A stretch of 46,554 bases of DNA, from the NCBI GenBank assembly GCA_946404685.1, contig CAMJEK010000003.1, positions 1 to 46,554 of the forward strand. Direction: 5' to 3'. This document shows, one piece after another, positions 8,324 to 16,384 of this stretch. The translations under genes and the position numbers were made by a program. Source of the DNA: an uncultured Candidatus Saccharibacteria bacterium (lineage in GTDB: Bacteria > Patescibacteriota > Saccharimonadia > Saccharimonadales > Saccharimonadaceae). Below the pieces are notes generated by a model, which saw only the letters and a program-made list of their open reading frames with translations, searched no databases and was not told where the DNA came from. The stretch's first letter is position 1. Each line of letters begins with the position of its first letter.

Positions 8324-8725
8324 ATGAAAATCACCTCAGAAGAAGGGATGCTCGAGTTTGGGCGTGAGTTTGCAAAAAAGCTGCATGCTCCTGCGGTTAT
8401 TGAACTTGTTGGCGACGTTGGTGCGGGCAAGACTACTTTTGTACGTGGTCTCGCCGAAGGTCTCGGCGTAAAAGAATCAGTCACTAGTCCGAGCTTCACG
8501 ATTTCGAAAGAATACGCTTTTGATGGTGGCATCCTTATTCATTACGATTTTTATCGCTTACAAGACCCAGGTCTTATGCTCGGAGATTTGGAAGAGTCAT
8601 TGAGCGACCCGTCCGCTATTGTTTTGGTTGAGTGGGCCGATTCGGTTGCCGGCATTCTGCCTGAAGATCGCATTCGCATCGAGATTAAATATTTAGACGA
8701 CGGAGGTAGGGAAATAATACTATGA
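8324..8725 (+). CDS. tsaE: TsaE, ATPase for tRNA t6A37 modification
   Basis: TsaE works with TsaB and TsaD to place threonylcarbamoyl on A37 of ANN-decoding tRNAs. The 133-aa protein has the Walker A motif GDVGAGKTTFVRGLAEGLG (residues 28-46), the family segment SPSFTI and YDFYRL, and VEWADSVAGILPEDRI near the C-terminus, all typical of TsaE. Length is normal. It overlaps tsaB by 4 nt (ATGA), giving a two-gene operon. TsaD and TsaC are not in the window. Confidence 0.95.
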   Translation: MKITSEEGMLEFGREFAKKLHAPAVIELVGDVGAGKTTFVRGLAEGLGVKESVTSPSFTISKEYAFDGGILIHYDFYRLQDPGLMLGDLEESLSDPSAIVLVEWADSVAGILPEDRIRIEIKYLDDGGREIIL

Positions 8726-9054
8726 AAATGTACTTAGACACTTCTAGTCCAGTCACAATTCTAAAATTGGATGACAAAGAATATACCTGGGAGTCTGGCC
8801 GTGATCTCGCCGAGAAACTTCACGGTTTCCTGCGCGACAAGCTCGCCGAAAACGGAGCCACCTGGCAGGATATCGAAGAAATAACTTTTATGTCTGGCCC
8901 AGGTTCATTTACTGGTCTTCGCATTGGTGCCGCTGTGGTTAATTCCCTTGCTCACGAACTTCAGATTCCGCTCTATAATCACAAAGGTGAAAAAGTTCAA
9001 ATCATCCTGCCGGACTATGGCCGCGCCGCCAATATTACTGCCCCGAAAAAATAA
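8722..9054 (+). CDS. tsaB: Short TsaB-like protein (t6A machinery), N-terminal domain only
   Basis: The diagnostic TsaB motif SGPGSFTGLRIGAAVVNSLA is present at residues 58-77, after an N-terminal MKMYLDTSS that matches the family start. At 110 aa it is about half the usual 200-230 aa: only the first ASKHA-type lobe remains, and the protein ends soon after the region where the second lobe would begin. No frameshifted continuation was seen before radA, which starts 19 nt later. It could be a natural minimal TsaB that keeps the TsaD-dimer surface. Translational coupling to tsaE supports the assignment. Confidence 0.85.
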   Translation: MKMYLDTSSPVTILKLDDKEYTWESGRDLAEKLHGFLRDKLAENGATWQDIEEITFMSGPGSFTGLRIGAAVVNSLAHELQIPLYNHKGEKVQIILPDYGRAANITAPKK

Positions 9055-9072
9055 CTTAAAAAGGAGGATTCC

Positions 9073-10422
9073 GTGAAAAGTAAAACCAATTTTGTTTGCC
9101 AGCAATGCGGCACAACCTCTGCAAAATGGCTTGGCCAATGCCCGAATTGCAAGGCCTGGAATTCTTTTATTGAACAAATTGCCGAAACTGAAACCGAGAA
9201 AAAATCCGCTCTCGAAAAGGGGAAGCTTTCTGGCAAAAAACTCGCATACGAAAATATCAAGTCTATTTCCCCATCGGATACCAAAGAACGCCTGAAGACC
9301 GAATTTAAAGATTTGAACACAGTTCTTGGTGGCGGTATTCTTGCGGGCTCCGTAAACCTTCTCGCTGGTCAGCCGGGTATCGGAAAATCTACCCTTCTTA
9401 TGCAAATCTGCGCCGAGGTCGCCAAAACCAAAAAAGTACTCTATATATCCGGTGAGGAATCAGCTGGGCAAGTTAAGTTACGTGCCGAACGTCTTGGCGC
9501 CGATGCTGATAATCTTAACTTCGCTAGCAGTACTTCCGGAAATGACATTGCAAAAACCATTGAGTCGGCAGAGTTCGATCTTGTGATTGTCGACTCGATT
9601 CAGACTCTCGCCATGGACGAAATATCATCTGCACCGGGCACCGTTTCTCAAGTTACGAACTGCGGCAACCTCATTATTCGTGCCGCCAAAGCTACGGATA
9701 CTGCCGTTGTGATTGTTGGTCATGTCACAAAAGATGGAACCTTGGCTGGGCCAAAAACCTTGGAACATCTTGTCGATGTAGTTCTCAATTTCGAAGGCGA
9801 CCGCTATGGTGGATTCAAAACGGTACGTGCCGTTAAGAATCGCTTCGGTGGAACTAATGAAGTCGCAATTTTCGAGATGAACGAGAAGGGTCTCAAGGAA
9901 GTCCAGAATCCTTCTGCTGCCCTGCTTGCTGAACGCCAAAATACGGATGGCTCGATTATTCTTGCAACTATGGAGGGAAACCGTCCGATTCTCGTTGAGA
10001 TTCAGGCTCTTGCTACCACGACCACCTATGGCTATCCAAAGCGTACCGCTTCGGGATTTGACTTGAACCGTCTTAATCTCCTGATTGCCGTCATCGAACG
10101 CCGCACTAAACTAAAACTAAATGACAAAGATATTTTCATTAATGTTGTTGGCGGTATGAAGCTTAGTGATTCTGCGGCAGACCTTGCTGTTTGTCTTGCC
10201 ATTGCTTCGGCCGTCGCTAAGCGAAAACTTGATGATAGCTATGTTGTCTTTGGTGAAGTCGGTCTCGGTGGGGAAATCCGCTCCGCGTTCCGTGCGGACC
10301 AGCGCATCGCTGAGGCTAAAAAACTTGGTTTTACGCATGCTATCGCTCCGGCCGCCACGAAAGATAAGTTTGTTATTCCGGTCAAAGACCTCCGTGAAAC
10401 CTTGATAAAATACGTCAAATAG
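9073..10422 (+). CDS. radA: RadA/Sms, DNA repair and branch-migration ATPase
   Basis: RadA is a RecA-like helicase that extends recombination intermediates and helps integrate incoming DNA in natural transformation. The 449-aa protein has the N-terminal zinc finger (CQQCG...CPNC), Walker A GQPGIGKST (about residue 97), the family KNRFG motif, and a Lon-like C-terminal domain (NVVGGMKLSDSAADLAVCLAIAS). Length is normal. The start is GTG at 9073, fixed by a full AAGGAGG 5 nt upstream; this is one of the few SD-led genes in the first half of the window. It follows tsaB by 18 nt. Confidence 0.96.
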   Translation: MKSKTNFVCQQCGTTSAKWLGQCPNCKAWNSFIEQIAETETEKKSALEKGKLSGKKLAYENIKSISPSDTKERLKTEFKDLNTVLGGGILAGSVNLLAGQPGIGKSTLLMQICAEVAKTKKVLYISGEESAGQVKLRAERLGADADNLNFASSTSGNDIAKTIESAEFDLVIVDSIQTLAMDEISSAPGTVSQVTNCGNLIIRAAKATDTAVVIVGHVTKDGTLAGPKTLEHLVDVVLNFEGDRYGGFKTVRAVKNRFGGTNEVAIFEMNEKGLKEVQNPSAALLAERQNTDGSIILATMEGNRPILVEIQALATTTTYGYPKRTASGFDLNRLNLLIAVIERRTKLKLNDKDIFINVVGGMKLSDSAADLAVCLAIASAVAKRKLDDSYVVFGEVGLGGEIRSAFRADQRIAEAKKLGFTHAIAPAATKDKFVIPVKDLRETLIKYVK

Positions 10423-10471
10423 ATTAAGCTTAAGGTAATATCTTTTAGTGCGGTAATGGAAAGGAAAACGC

Positions 10472-11086
10472 ATGAATAATAGACCAATTAAAACTGCAAC
10501 TACTGCCGGCCTCCTCGGTATCTTTCTGGGCGCGTTTGGCGCGGGCGACTGGTATCTATCTAGTGGTGGAAACACTAGTGCAGAACATAAGAAGAAAGCA
10601 ATCATCCACGTTATTATTGCCGGTGTCGGTATTGCAATGGAAATTATCTCTTCAATCATAGTTGCAAACTCAACAAGATCACTCGCGAGCCTCATTGGTG
10701 CAGTTACCTCTCCAGCCGCTGCTATTAGTGGAATTCTTGGAGCTGTCGGTTGGCTCACGCTTGCAGGCAGCGCTGTATGGGGTATCGTCGATGGCATCCG
10801 CTTCTTGACTAAAGGCGACGCCGGTCTTGCTGCGGAAGGTTTTGCTACCGCCGCTCCAGCTCAACCATATGCTCAACCATATGCGCAGCCATACGCTCAG
10901 CCGATGCAACAACCATATGCGCAACCAATGCAACCAGCTCAACCAATGCAACCAGCTCAGCCTATGCAACCAGTTCAGCCTGTGCAACCAGCTCAGCCAA
11001 TGCAGCCAGTCCAGCCAGCTCAGCCAATTCAGCCAACTGAACCAGCTCAACCAATTGATCAAAATAATCCATTTAATCAACAATAG
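10472..11086 (+). CDS. TM2-like membrane protein with Pro/Gln-rich repeat tail
   Basis: The N-terminal 120 residues hold about three membrane segments. The first, [19 protein letters not shown], resembles the TM2 domain pattern (LGxFLGxxGxxxxYLG). Residues 125-204 are a low-complexity tail of QPYA and [11 protein letters not shown] repeats, ending NNPFNQQ. A tail of this type is probably cytoplasmic and disordered, and could bind partners. The repeat DNA is open in several frames, which explains the long antisense shadow ORF. An AAAGG 8 nt before the ATG serves as ribosome binding site. The next gene follows after 11 nt and also has an Ala/Pro-rich tail, so the two may function together. Function unknown. 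Confidence 0.7.
   Translation: MNNRPIKTATTAGLLGIFLGAFGAGDWYLSSGGNTSAEHKKKAIIHVIIAGVGIAMEIISSIIVANSTRSLASLIGAVTSPAAAISGILGAVGWLTLAGSAVWGIVDGIRFLTKGDAGLAAEGFATAAPAQPYAQPYAQPYAQPMQQPYAQPMQPAQPMQPAQPMQPVQPVQPAQPMQPVQPAQPIQPTEPAQPIDQNNPFNQQ
10860..11070 (+). repeat. Degenerate Pro-Gln-rich coding repeats
   Basis: Tandem units based on CARCCA (QP/AQP/MQP) encode the tail of the TM2-like protein. Units such as CAACCATATGC and CAGCCAATGCA recur with small changes, so copy number may vary by slippage. Confidence 0.7.
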
Positions 11087-11097
11087 AAAGGTAATAT

Positions 11098-12108
11098 ATG
11101 GCAGACAAAACACCTGACGACAAAGCTAAAGTAGAGGCACCAGCTGCCGAACCGGTCGCTGAAACTCCAGCTCCTGCTCCTGCAACCCCAGCCGCTCCAG
11201 AAGCTACCCCAGCAGCTGCTCCAGTCGCAAAAGCACCAAAGCAGCCAATGGATCCAAAAAAGAAAAAAACAATCATCATTTGGGTAATCATCCTAGTGAT
11301 CCTTATCTCTGGTGGTGTTGCCGCTGCGATTTTAATCCCAATGTTCTTGAACGTTGATTACGAACCAGCCTTCAACGCTGTAAAAGAAATCCGTAGTGAC
11401 ATCAGCGACATTTATTATGGTGACTGTGATTCCGCAATCTCATACGTAAAATCTGGCTACACTTCCATTGCTAACTATTCAGACTATGTCTCTGAATGTA
11501 TTGAGACTATGAATAAAAACATCGAAGAGAAGTTTAATGCTATAGCAAATTCTGCAGCCATCCAACGCGACGACAAGTTATCAAAGCTCTTCGCTCCATT
11601 CAAAGCTGCTTATGACAGCTTGCCAAAAGGTGACACCTTGACTGCTGGTCTCAAAGTTTATGAAGCATGGCATGGTTTCGAAGTTGAATCACGCGATGTT
11701 TCCTACATCAGCTCTTCAAAGGGCGAAGAAAAACTAACTAGTGCCGCCGAGAAGGCCGCCAAATACCTCACCGATTCTGGCGTCGACAGCCTCAAAGAAT
11801 ACGGCGAAAAATGGCTCGAAAAAATCAAAGCCTACATCAAAGCCTACTTCACTTACTACAACGCTAAATATAATGATCCATCCCGCAGCTCATATCGTGA
11901 TGCTATGACCACCGCAAAATCAGAATATGAAGATGTTGTGGAAGCAGAACCAGATGTAACCGAGATGTTCAAGCTCGACTTCGAGAAGGCCCGCGAACTT
12001 CGCGATGCTTACAACAACCTTTACGATGGTGTTGCTGAAGCTTACAAAGAACATCAACCAAAAACCAAAAACTGTATCACAATCTACGGACAAGAAATCT
12101 GCGAATAG
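11098..12108 (+). CDS. Single-pass membrane protein with extracytoplasmic helical domain
   Basis: Residues 1-60 are Ala/Pro-rich and lack a signal peptide, residues 63-86 form one membrane segment (IIIWVIILVILISGGVAAAILI), and the remaining 250 residues are a helical domain. Cysteine pairs (GDCDS with SECIE, and NCITIYGQEICE at the C-terminus) suggest disulfides outside the cell. No family is recognised. It follows the TM2-like gene by 11 nt with AAAGG as ribosome binding site, and a strong terminator ends the unit. The shared Ala/Pro/Gln-rich cytoplasmic tails hint at a common partner, but this is inference. Confidence 0.7.
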   Translation: MADKTPDDKAKVEAPAAEPVAETPAPAPATPAAPEATPAAAPVAKAPKQPMDPKKKKTIIIWVIILVILISGGVAAAILIPMFLNVDYEPAFNAVKEIRSDISDIYYGDCDSAISYVKSGYTSIANYSDYVSECIETMNKNIEEKFNAIANSAAIQRDDKLSKLFAPFKAAYDSLPKGDTLTAGLKVYEAWHGFEVESRDVSYISSSKGEEKLTSAAEKAAKYLTDSGVDSLKEYGEKWLEKIKAYIKAYFTYYNAKYNDPSRSSYRDAMTTAKSEYEDVVEAEPDVTEMFKLDFEKARELRDAYNNLYDGVAEAYKEHQPKTKNCITIYGQEICE

Positions 12109-12115
12109 TAAACCT

Positions 12116-12146
12116 AAAAATAGGGACTTTAGCGTCCCTATTTTTT
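12116..12146 (+). terminator. Intrinsic terminator
   Basis: TAGGGAC, 6-nt loop, GTCCCTA, then TTTTTT, with A-rich upstream flank. It ends the two-gene membrane-protein unit. Confidence 0.9.
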
Positions 12147-12157
12147 GTTGTCATTGA

Positions 12158-12163
12158 TATAAT
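12158..12163 (+). promoter_or_regulatory. Leaderless-type -10 box of ruvC
   Basis: TATAAT, 6 nt, then ATG 12170, just downstream of the terminator. Confidence 0.7.
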
Positions 12164-12169
12164 AATGGT

Positions 12170-12637
12170 ATGAAAATCTTGGGAATCGATCCAGGCATTG
12201 GCATTTGTGGCTTTGGCTTAATCGAGGGGAATCAGGCTCTTGATTTTGGCGTAGTCACGACCAAGATTCGTGCACCACTTCCGTCTAGACTAAAAGAACT
12301 CTATGATGGCCTAACTCAGATATTTGACGAACTAAAACCGGACGTGGTCTCCGTCGAAAAACTCTTCTTTAGTAAAAATATTACAACAGGCATCTCGGTT
12401 GCTGAGGCTCGCGGAATTGTGCTTCTTGTTGCCGAGCAACATAATGTTGAAGTCTTTGAGTATACTCCAAATGAAATTAAGAAAACGCTAACTGGTTATG
12501 GGTCCGCCAAAAAGGGTCAAATCCAGGAAATGGTCAAACTTCATCTAAATCTTGAGACTCGCCCAAGGCCAGACGATGCCGCTGATGCCCTTGCGGCCGC
12601 CATCACTCATTCTCTGATGGCACGAATCATGGTATAA
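12170..12637 (+). CDS. ruvC: RuvC Holliday junction resolvase
   Basis: RuvC cuts four-way junctions at the end of homologous recombination. The 155-aa protein has the acidic catalytic set of the family: D in GIDPG (residue 7), E in VSVEKLFF, and the aspartates of RPDDAADALAAAI near the C-terminus. Length is typical. RuvB is elsewhere in the window (31196) and RuvA was not found. The stop codon TAA sits inside the -10 box of the following tyrS gene. Confidence 0.95.
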   Translation: MKILGIDPGIGICGFGLIEGNQALDFGVVTTKIRAPLPSRLKELYDGLTQIFDELKPDVVSVEKLFFSKNITTGISVAEARGIVLLVAEQHNVEVFEYTPNEIKKTLTGYGSAKKGQIQEMVKLHLNLETRPRPDDAADALAAAITHSLMARIMV

Positions 12638-12638
12638 T
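12633..12638 (+). promoter_or_regulatory. Leaderless-type -10 box of tyrS
   Basis: TATAAT, 6 nt, then ATG 12645. The box contains the TAA stop codon of ruvC (12635-12637). Confidence 0.7.
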
Positions 12639-12644
12639 GTAGCC

Positions 12645-13880
12645 ATGAAACTATCTGAAGAACTTATCTATCGTGGCTTTCAAGCCAAAACTACAATTGA
12701 AAATCCTGAAGATTTGGACACTCGTGCCTCGAAAAAGTTCTATTGGGGCGCCGACCCTTCTGCCGATTCTCTAACGATTGGTAATTTGGCGGCCCTTATG
12801 ATGTGTGCCTGTTTTGTTCGTCATGGTTATGAACCATATCTTCTTGTTGGTGGCGCAACTGGCCAAATTGGTGATCCAAAAGATAATGGCGAGCGCGATC
12901 TCAAAACTATCGAAGAAGTCGAGCACAACAAAGCTTGTATTAAGTCCCAGATTGAACGTGTCGTAAAATCCGACAACCTTACTATGGTCGACAACTACGA
13001 TTGGTTCAAAGATATGAACTATCTCACTTTTCTCCGTGAAGTTGGAAAGACCTTCTCAATGACTCAACTTCTTGACCGCCAGTTTGTTCAGAATCGTATT
13101 GGTGAAGGTGGATCAGGAATCTCTTACGCTGAGTTTTCATACACTTTGATCCAGGGTTATGATTTCTTGCATCTCTATCGCAAATATGGAGTTTCCCTCC
13201 AGCTTTGTGGCGCAGATCAGTATGGCAACTGCACTTCCGGTATTCATCTAATTAAGCGCCTCGAAGACGCCGACGCTGATGTCTGGTCAACTCCACTAAT
13301 CATTGATCCAGTCACTGGCCGTAAGTTTGGCAAATCCGAGGGCAATGCTGTTTGGCTCGCCAGCAAAGATAATGGTTCCGGAAACTACACCTCGATCTTC
13401 GACTTTTATCAATTCTGGCTCAACCAACCGGATGAATCCGTCGAATATCTTATCAAAATCTATACTTTGCTTGAGAAGGATGAAATTGAAAAAATCTTGG
13501 CAGAGCATCGTGAACACCCAGAACTTCGTATCGCCCAAAAGGCTCTAGCAAAAGGAGCTACCGAAGTTGTTCACGGCAAAGAAAATGCGGAAGCAATTAT
13601 CAACCTCTCAGAGATGCTATTTAGTCGAGACACTGATTTCTCGAGCTTCTCTGCCGATGAGATCTCCGAATTTGCAGAATATCTCCCAACCGTGGAAAAG
13701 AATACTAATATTGTTGACGCAATTGTCTCTACCGGTCTAGCAGAATCGAAAAAGAAGGCTCGCGAATTCCTCGCTCAGGGAGCAATCTCGGTGAATGGCG
13801 TCAAAGTGAATGAAGAAATCGAATTGACTCAAACCGCCATCTTGAAAAAAGGTAAAAACAAATTCGCAGTAGTGAAATAA
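12645..13880 (+). CDS. tyrS: Tyrosyl-tRNA synthetase
   Basis: TyrRS charges tRNA-Tyr. The 411-aa protein has the class I core: the GADPSADSLTIGNL segment at the HIGH position, ATGQIGDP, the tyrosine pocket FSYTLIQGYDFLHL, the LCGADQYGN motif, and KFGKS in place of KMSKS, as is usual for TyrRS. The C-terminus is an S4-type RNA-binding domain (AREFLAQGAISVNG). The HIGH signature reads TIGN, so both histidines are replaced (see findings). Length and architecture are otherwise normal. Its stop codon lies at the base of a bidirectional terminator. Confidence 0.96.
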   Translation: MKLSEELIYRGFQAKTTIENPEDLDTRASKKFYWGADPSADSLTIGNLAALMMCACFVRHGYEPYLLVGGATGQIGDPKDNGERDLKTIEEVEHNKACIKSQIERVVKSDNLTMVDNYDWFKDMNYLTFLREVGKTFSMTQLLDRQFVQNRIGEGGSGISYAEFSYTLIQGYDFLHLYRKYGVSLQLCGADQYGNCTSGIHLIKRLEDADADVWSTPLIIDPVTGRKFGKSEGNAVWLASKDNGSGNYTSIFDFYQFWLNQPDESVEYLIKIYTLLEKDEIEKILAEHREHPELRIAQKALAKGATEVVHGKENAEAIINLSEMLFSRDTDFSSFSADEISEFAEYLPTVEKNTNIVDAIVSTGLAESKKKAREFLAQGAISVNGVKVNEEIELTQTAILKKGKNKFAVVK

Positions 13881-13906
13881 AAAATCGCCCCGAGGGGCGA
13901 TTTTTT
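13879..13906. terminator. Bidirectional intrinsic terminator between tyrS and rpmA
   Basis: AAAAAATCGCCCC, 2-nt centre, GGGGCGATTTTTT. T-tracts on both strands serve the two convergent genes. It overlaps the tyrS stop codon. Confidence 0.92.
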
Positions 13907-13912
13907 GATTGA

Positions 13913-14185
13913 CTAACGGACTTCAACGCGAACGCGTGGCAATGATTTGCCGGAGAAGTGAGTTTTCTTGGTTTTTACGAAAGTAACAACACCATCTTTG
14001 GCTGCATGAATCGTAAAGTTGCGAGACATGTAGGTGCCAGGACCAGCGATTTTGGTTGCGCCAGTTTGGCGAACAAGAACTTCACCGTTCTTGACTTTTT
14101 GGCCACCAAAGCGTTTGACGCCAAGGCGCTGGCCAGCATTGTTATGGACGTTTTTGGCGGTACCGCCAGCTTTTACGTGTGACAT
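13913..14185 (-). CDS. rpmA: 50S ribosomal protein L27
   Basis: L27 lies near the peptidyl transferase centre of the ribosome. The 90-aa sequence begins MSHVKAGGTAKNVHNNAGQRLG and contains RQTGATKIAGPGTYMSRNFTIHA, which match the family. The N-terminus has no Firmicutes-type cleavable extension. It follows the RNA methylase stop codon directly (0 nt gap), so both come from one minus-strand transcript. The usual partner rplU (L21) is not adjacent. Confidence 0.95.
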   Translation of the reverse strand: MSHVKAGGTAKNVHNNAGQRLGVKRFGGQKVKNGEVLVRQTGATKIAGPGTYMSRNFTIHAAKDGVVTFVKTKKTHFSGKSLPRVRVEVR

Positions 14186-15301
14186 TTATTTCTTCCTTAA
14201 TATTATTATATCTCGCGCAACGATTTGGCCTTCCCGATAATAAAGAAGCCCCCGACGAGAATTACTTGTAACATTATACCCCATATCTTTAATTTCGTCA
14301 ACAAGATTCATGCGATGATAACTACCATCCGGGCGAAGCCATGCCGGAATAGCGATAACTACAGGCGTGCCAGGTTTAATTTGTGAGCTAAGATTCTTCA
14401 AGAATCCTAGAATGATGGATGAACACTCCTGTTTTTCGCTCTTTAGCTTAATCTCGACTGGAGGCTGAGACATTGGCTGCCCAAGATAGCATTCGCAAGC
14501 TACAGCGTCGATTGGTAAATCCCAAGAGAAACTCGTTGCGTCGCCTTGAGAAAGACGAATCAGGTCCTTCCCCGAGAAGTGGCTTGATTCGTCTTTCTGA
14601 AGCCACTCCAAGTTTTTCTTCGAATAATCAATCATCCTTGGGTTGAGATCGGTGCCATAGGCTGAATATCCCATGAGTAAGGCCTCTTGCAAAACAACCC
14701 CAGTGCCGCAAAACGGATCTAGGATGCGTGATCCTTCTGGGAGCGGACCACAAAGGTTAATTAGAATCTGCGCTAGCTTTGGTGGTAACATTCCTACTTT
14801 GGCATCGCGTGCTGGGCGGGCTTGGTCGCGGCGTGCATAGGCGTCGATATCCTGCACTCCAATCACTCGCCACCATTCCTTGTTGTTCAAAATCAACTCA
14901 ACCTTATTAGATTTTGATCCGGACAGGCCATTATGAAGGGAAGTTGCGGTAGAAATCGCAGCGGTCTTATTTTCGACTACGCGCACGCTGCGGCCGTGGC
15001 GAGAGAGGATTTTTTTGAGTTTTAATGCCTCGCCCTGCGCTTTTCTGGCGGAGGTGTGTGGGGAATAGTCGGAAACGCCAAGCGTGATTTTGCCTTCCGG
15101 AAGGGAGGTTAAATATTCGAGTGGAGTCTCGGCAAGGGGAATGGCAAGTTTGAGAATTCCGCCGAGCCTCGCGATTGATGGCGTTGTATCGGAAGAAAAT
15201 GTTGCAATATTATTTGAAACAAGCGTAACTCGTGAAAATAAAGCCGAAAGCTCGGCCAGGGAAATATCTGGTTGACGGCCAAGAATGGCTAAATATCTCA
15301 T
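14186..15301 (-). CDS. Trm11/UPF0020-type RNA methyltransferase
   Basis: The 371-aa protein has an N-terminal THUMP-like region (LGRQPDISLAELSALF start) and a C-terminal Rossmann methylase: motif I ILDPFCGTGVVLQEALLMGY, then YGTDLNPRMIDYSKKN and QGDATSF. These fit SAM-dependent guanine N2 methylases of tRNA such as archaeal Trm11/TrmG10. The catalytic (N/D)PPY position reads ACECYLGQP, which departs from the family consensus. It shares a transcript with rpmA. Start chosen at 15301 because it lies 6 nt after a minus-strand TATAAT. Confidence 0.85.
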   Translation of the reverse strand: MRYLAILGRQPDISLAELSALFSRVTLVSNNIATFSSDTTPSIARLGGILKLAIPLAETPLEYLTSLPEGKITLGVSDYSPHTSARKAQGEALKLKKILSRHGRSVRVVENKTAAISTATSLHNGLSGSKSNKVELILNNKEWWRVIGVQDIDAYARRDQARPARDAKVGMLPPKLAQILINLCGPLPEGSRILDPFCGTGVVLQEALLMGYSAYGTDLNPRMIDYSKKNLEWLQKDESSHFSGKDLIRLSQGDATSFSWDLPIDAVACECYLGQPMSQPPVEIKLKSEKQECSSIILGFLKNLSSQIKPGTPVVIAIPAWLRPDGSYHRMNLVDEIKDMGYNVTSNSRRGLLYYREGQIVARDIIILRKK

Positions 15302-15307
15302 GCTAAA

Positions 15308-15331
15308 ATTATACCACGATTATGCTATAAT
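15308..15331. promoter_or_regulatory. Back-to-back leaderless -10 boxes
   Basis: Minus-strand TATAAT (15308-15313) is 6 nt from ATG 15301. Plus-strand TATAAT (15326-15331) is 6 nt from ATG 15338. The whole intergenic region is 36 bp. Confidence 0.7.
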
Positions 15332-15337
15332 TCTCTT

Positions 15338-16384
15338 ATGAAGAAGATATCTTTCCGTACTATTTTGACGTTGCTTACGACTGCGCTCGTCGCTTATGTG
15401 ATCTATCAAAACTGGCCAGACATTGTCGAGGCCGCAAGGCATTTGAATGAAGCTAACATTTTTGTGCTCCTTCTTCTCATCCCGGAGCAGCTATTCATGT
15501 ATTATGCTTGTGGACAAATCTTCTTCTCCTACATGAAGCGCCGCAGGGAAATTAAAAAGCTTACAACTAAAGATCGCCTCAGTATTTCAACGGAGCTAAA
15601 TTTCGTGAACCATGCCGTTCCGGCTGGTGGTGTTGGCGGCCTTACCTATCTCACTTTTCGTCTTCGTCCACTTGGAGTCTCGGCCGGCCAATCTAGCTTT
15701 CTCTATATCTTCCGCTATGCTGTTACAACGGTGATTAATTATTTCCAGGCGCTCGTTGCTATCGTCTTTTTGCTTCTGGTGCACGGCATTCCGGACGAAG
15801 CTATGTGGGTGCTCCCAGTTTCTCTTATTATGAATGTTGGTGTCGCCTTCATTTTGATGCTAATCATCTTTGTCGCCAGTGGCAAACGTCGTCTTGAATT
15901 CTTTTCAAAAGTTATCACAAACGTCGGTAATATGCTTGCAAAAATCTTTACCTTTGGACTCAAGAAAAAACCACTAAAACGTGAGAAATTCGATCATTAC
16001 TTCCTTGATATTCATCAAAGCGTACTTCTCGCCCGTCGCAGCAAAAAAGATTTGAAAGGTCCAGTCTTCTGGGGTGTCATTTATAGTCTTTGCGAAGTTG
16101 GTACCTACTGGATTGTCGCAATCTCGCTTGGCAAACCAGAAATTTTGCCGTGCATCCTAATTGGTGAAGCTATCGGCTCTGTCTTTGATGGAATCGTACC
16201 ATACGGCCTATACGAGCTCGGCATGGTCGGCGTGATGATCGCACTCGGCGTTGACTTCTCAACCGCAACTATCGTGACGGTTATGACTCGTGTTGCAACC
16301 CTCCTCTTTACAATTATTTCTGGCGCTATCCCATATCGCAGAACCATCATGAAATTAGGAAAAGAAAATGGAGAAGACTCCTAA
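15338..16384 (+). CDS. Flippase-like integral membrane protein (LPG synthase TM / UPF0104 type)
   Basis: The 348-aa protein has about eight hydrophobic helices starting with ILTLLTTALVAYVIYQNW. The NFVNHAVPAGGVGGLTYLTFRL segment and the C-terminal VPYGLYELGMVGVMIALG segment match the membrane region found in MprF-type lysyl-phosphatidylglycerol flippases and related UPF0104 proteins. There is no C-terminal aminoacyl-transferase domain, so it may only move lipids or glycolipids across the membrane. The substrate is unknown. It overlaps xseA by 17 nt. Confidence 0.82.
   Translation: MKKISFRTILTLLTTALVAYVIYQNWPDIVEAARHLNEANIFVLLLLIPEQLFMYYACGQIFFSYMKRRREIKKLTTKDRLSISTELNFVNHAVPAGGVGGLTYLTFRLRPLGVSAGQSSFLYIFRYAVTTVINYFQALVAIVFLLLVHGIPDEAMWVLPVSLIMNVGVAFILMLIIFVASGKRRLEFFSKVITNVGNMLAKIFTFGLKKKPLKREKFDHYFLDIHQSVLLARRSKKDLKGPVFWGVIYSLCEVGTYWIVAISLGKPEILPCILIGEAIGSVFDGIVPYGLYELGMVGVMIALGVDFSTATIVTVMTRVATLLFTIISGAIPYRRTIMKLGKENGEDS

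Noticed and set aside
10860-11085. CRISPR-like array
   Set aside because: The repeats are short, coding and lack unique spacers; no cas genes are in the window.
10679-11113. 144-aa minus-strand ORF rich in Trp-Leu-Ser repeats
   Set aside because: It is the antisense reading of the CAGCCA-type repeats of the TM2-like gene, with no start signal or domain.
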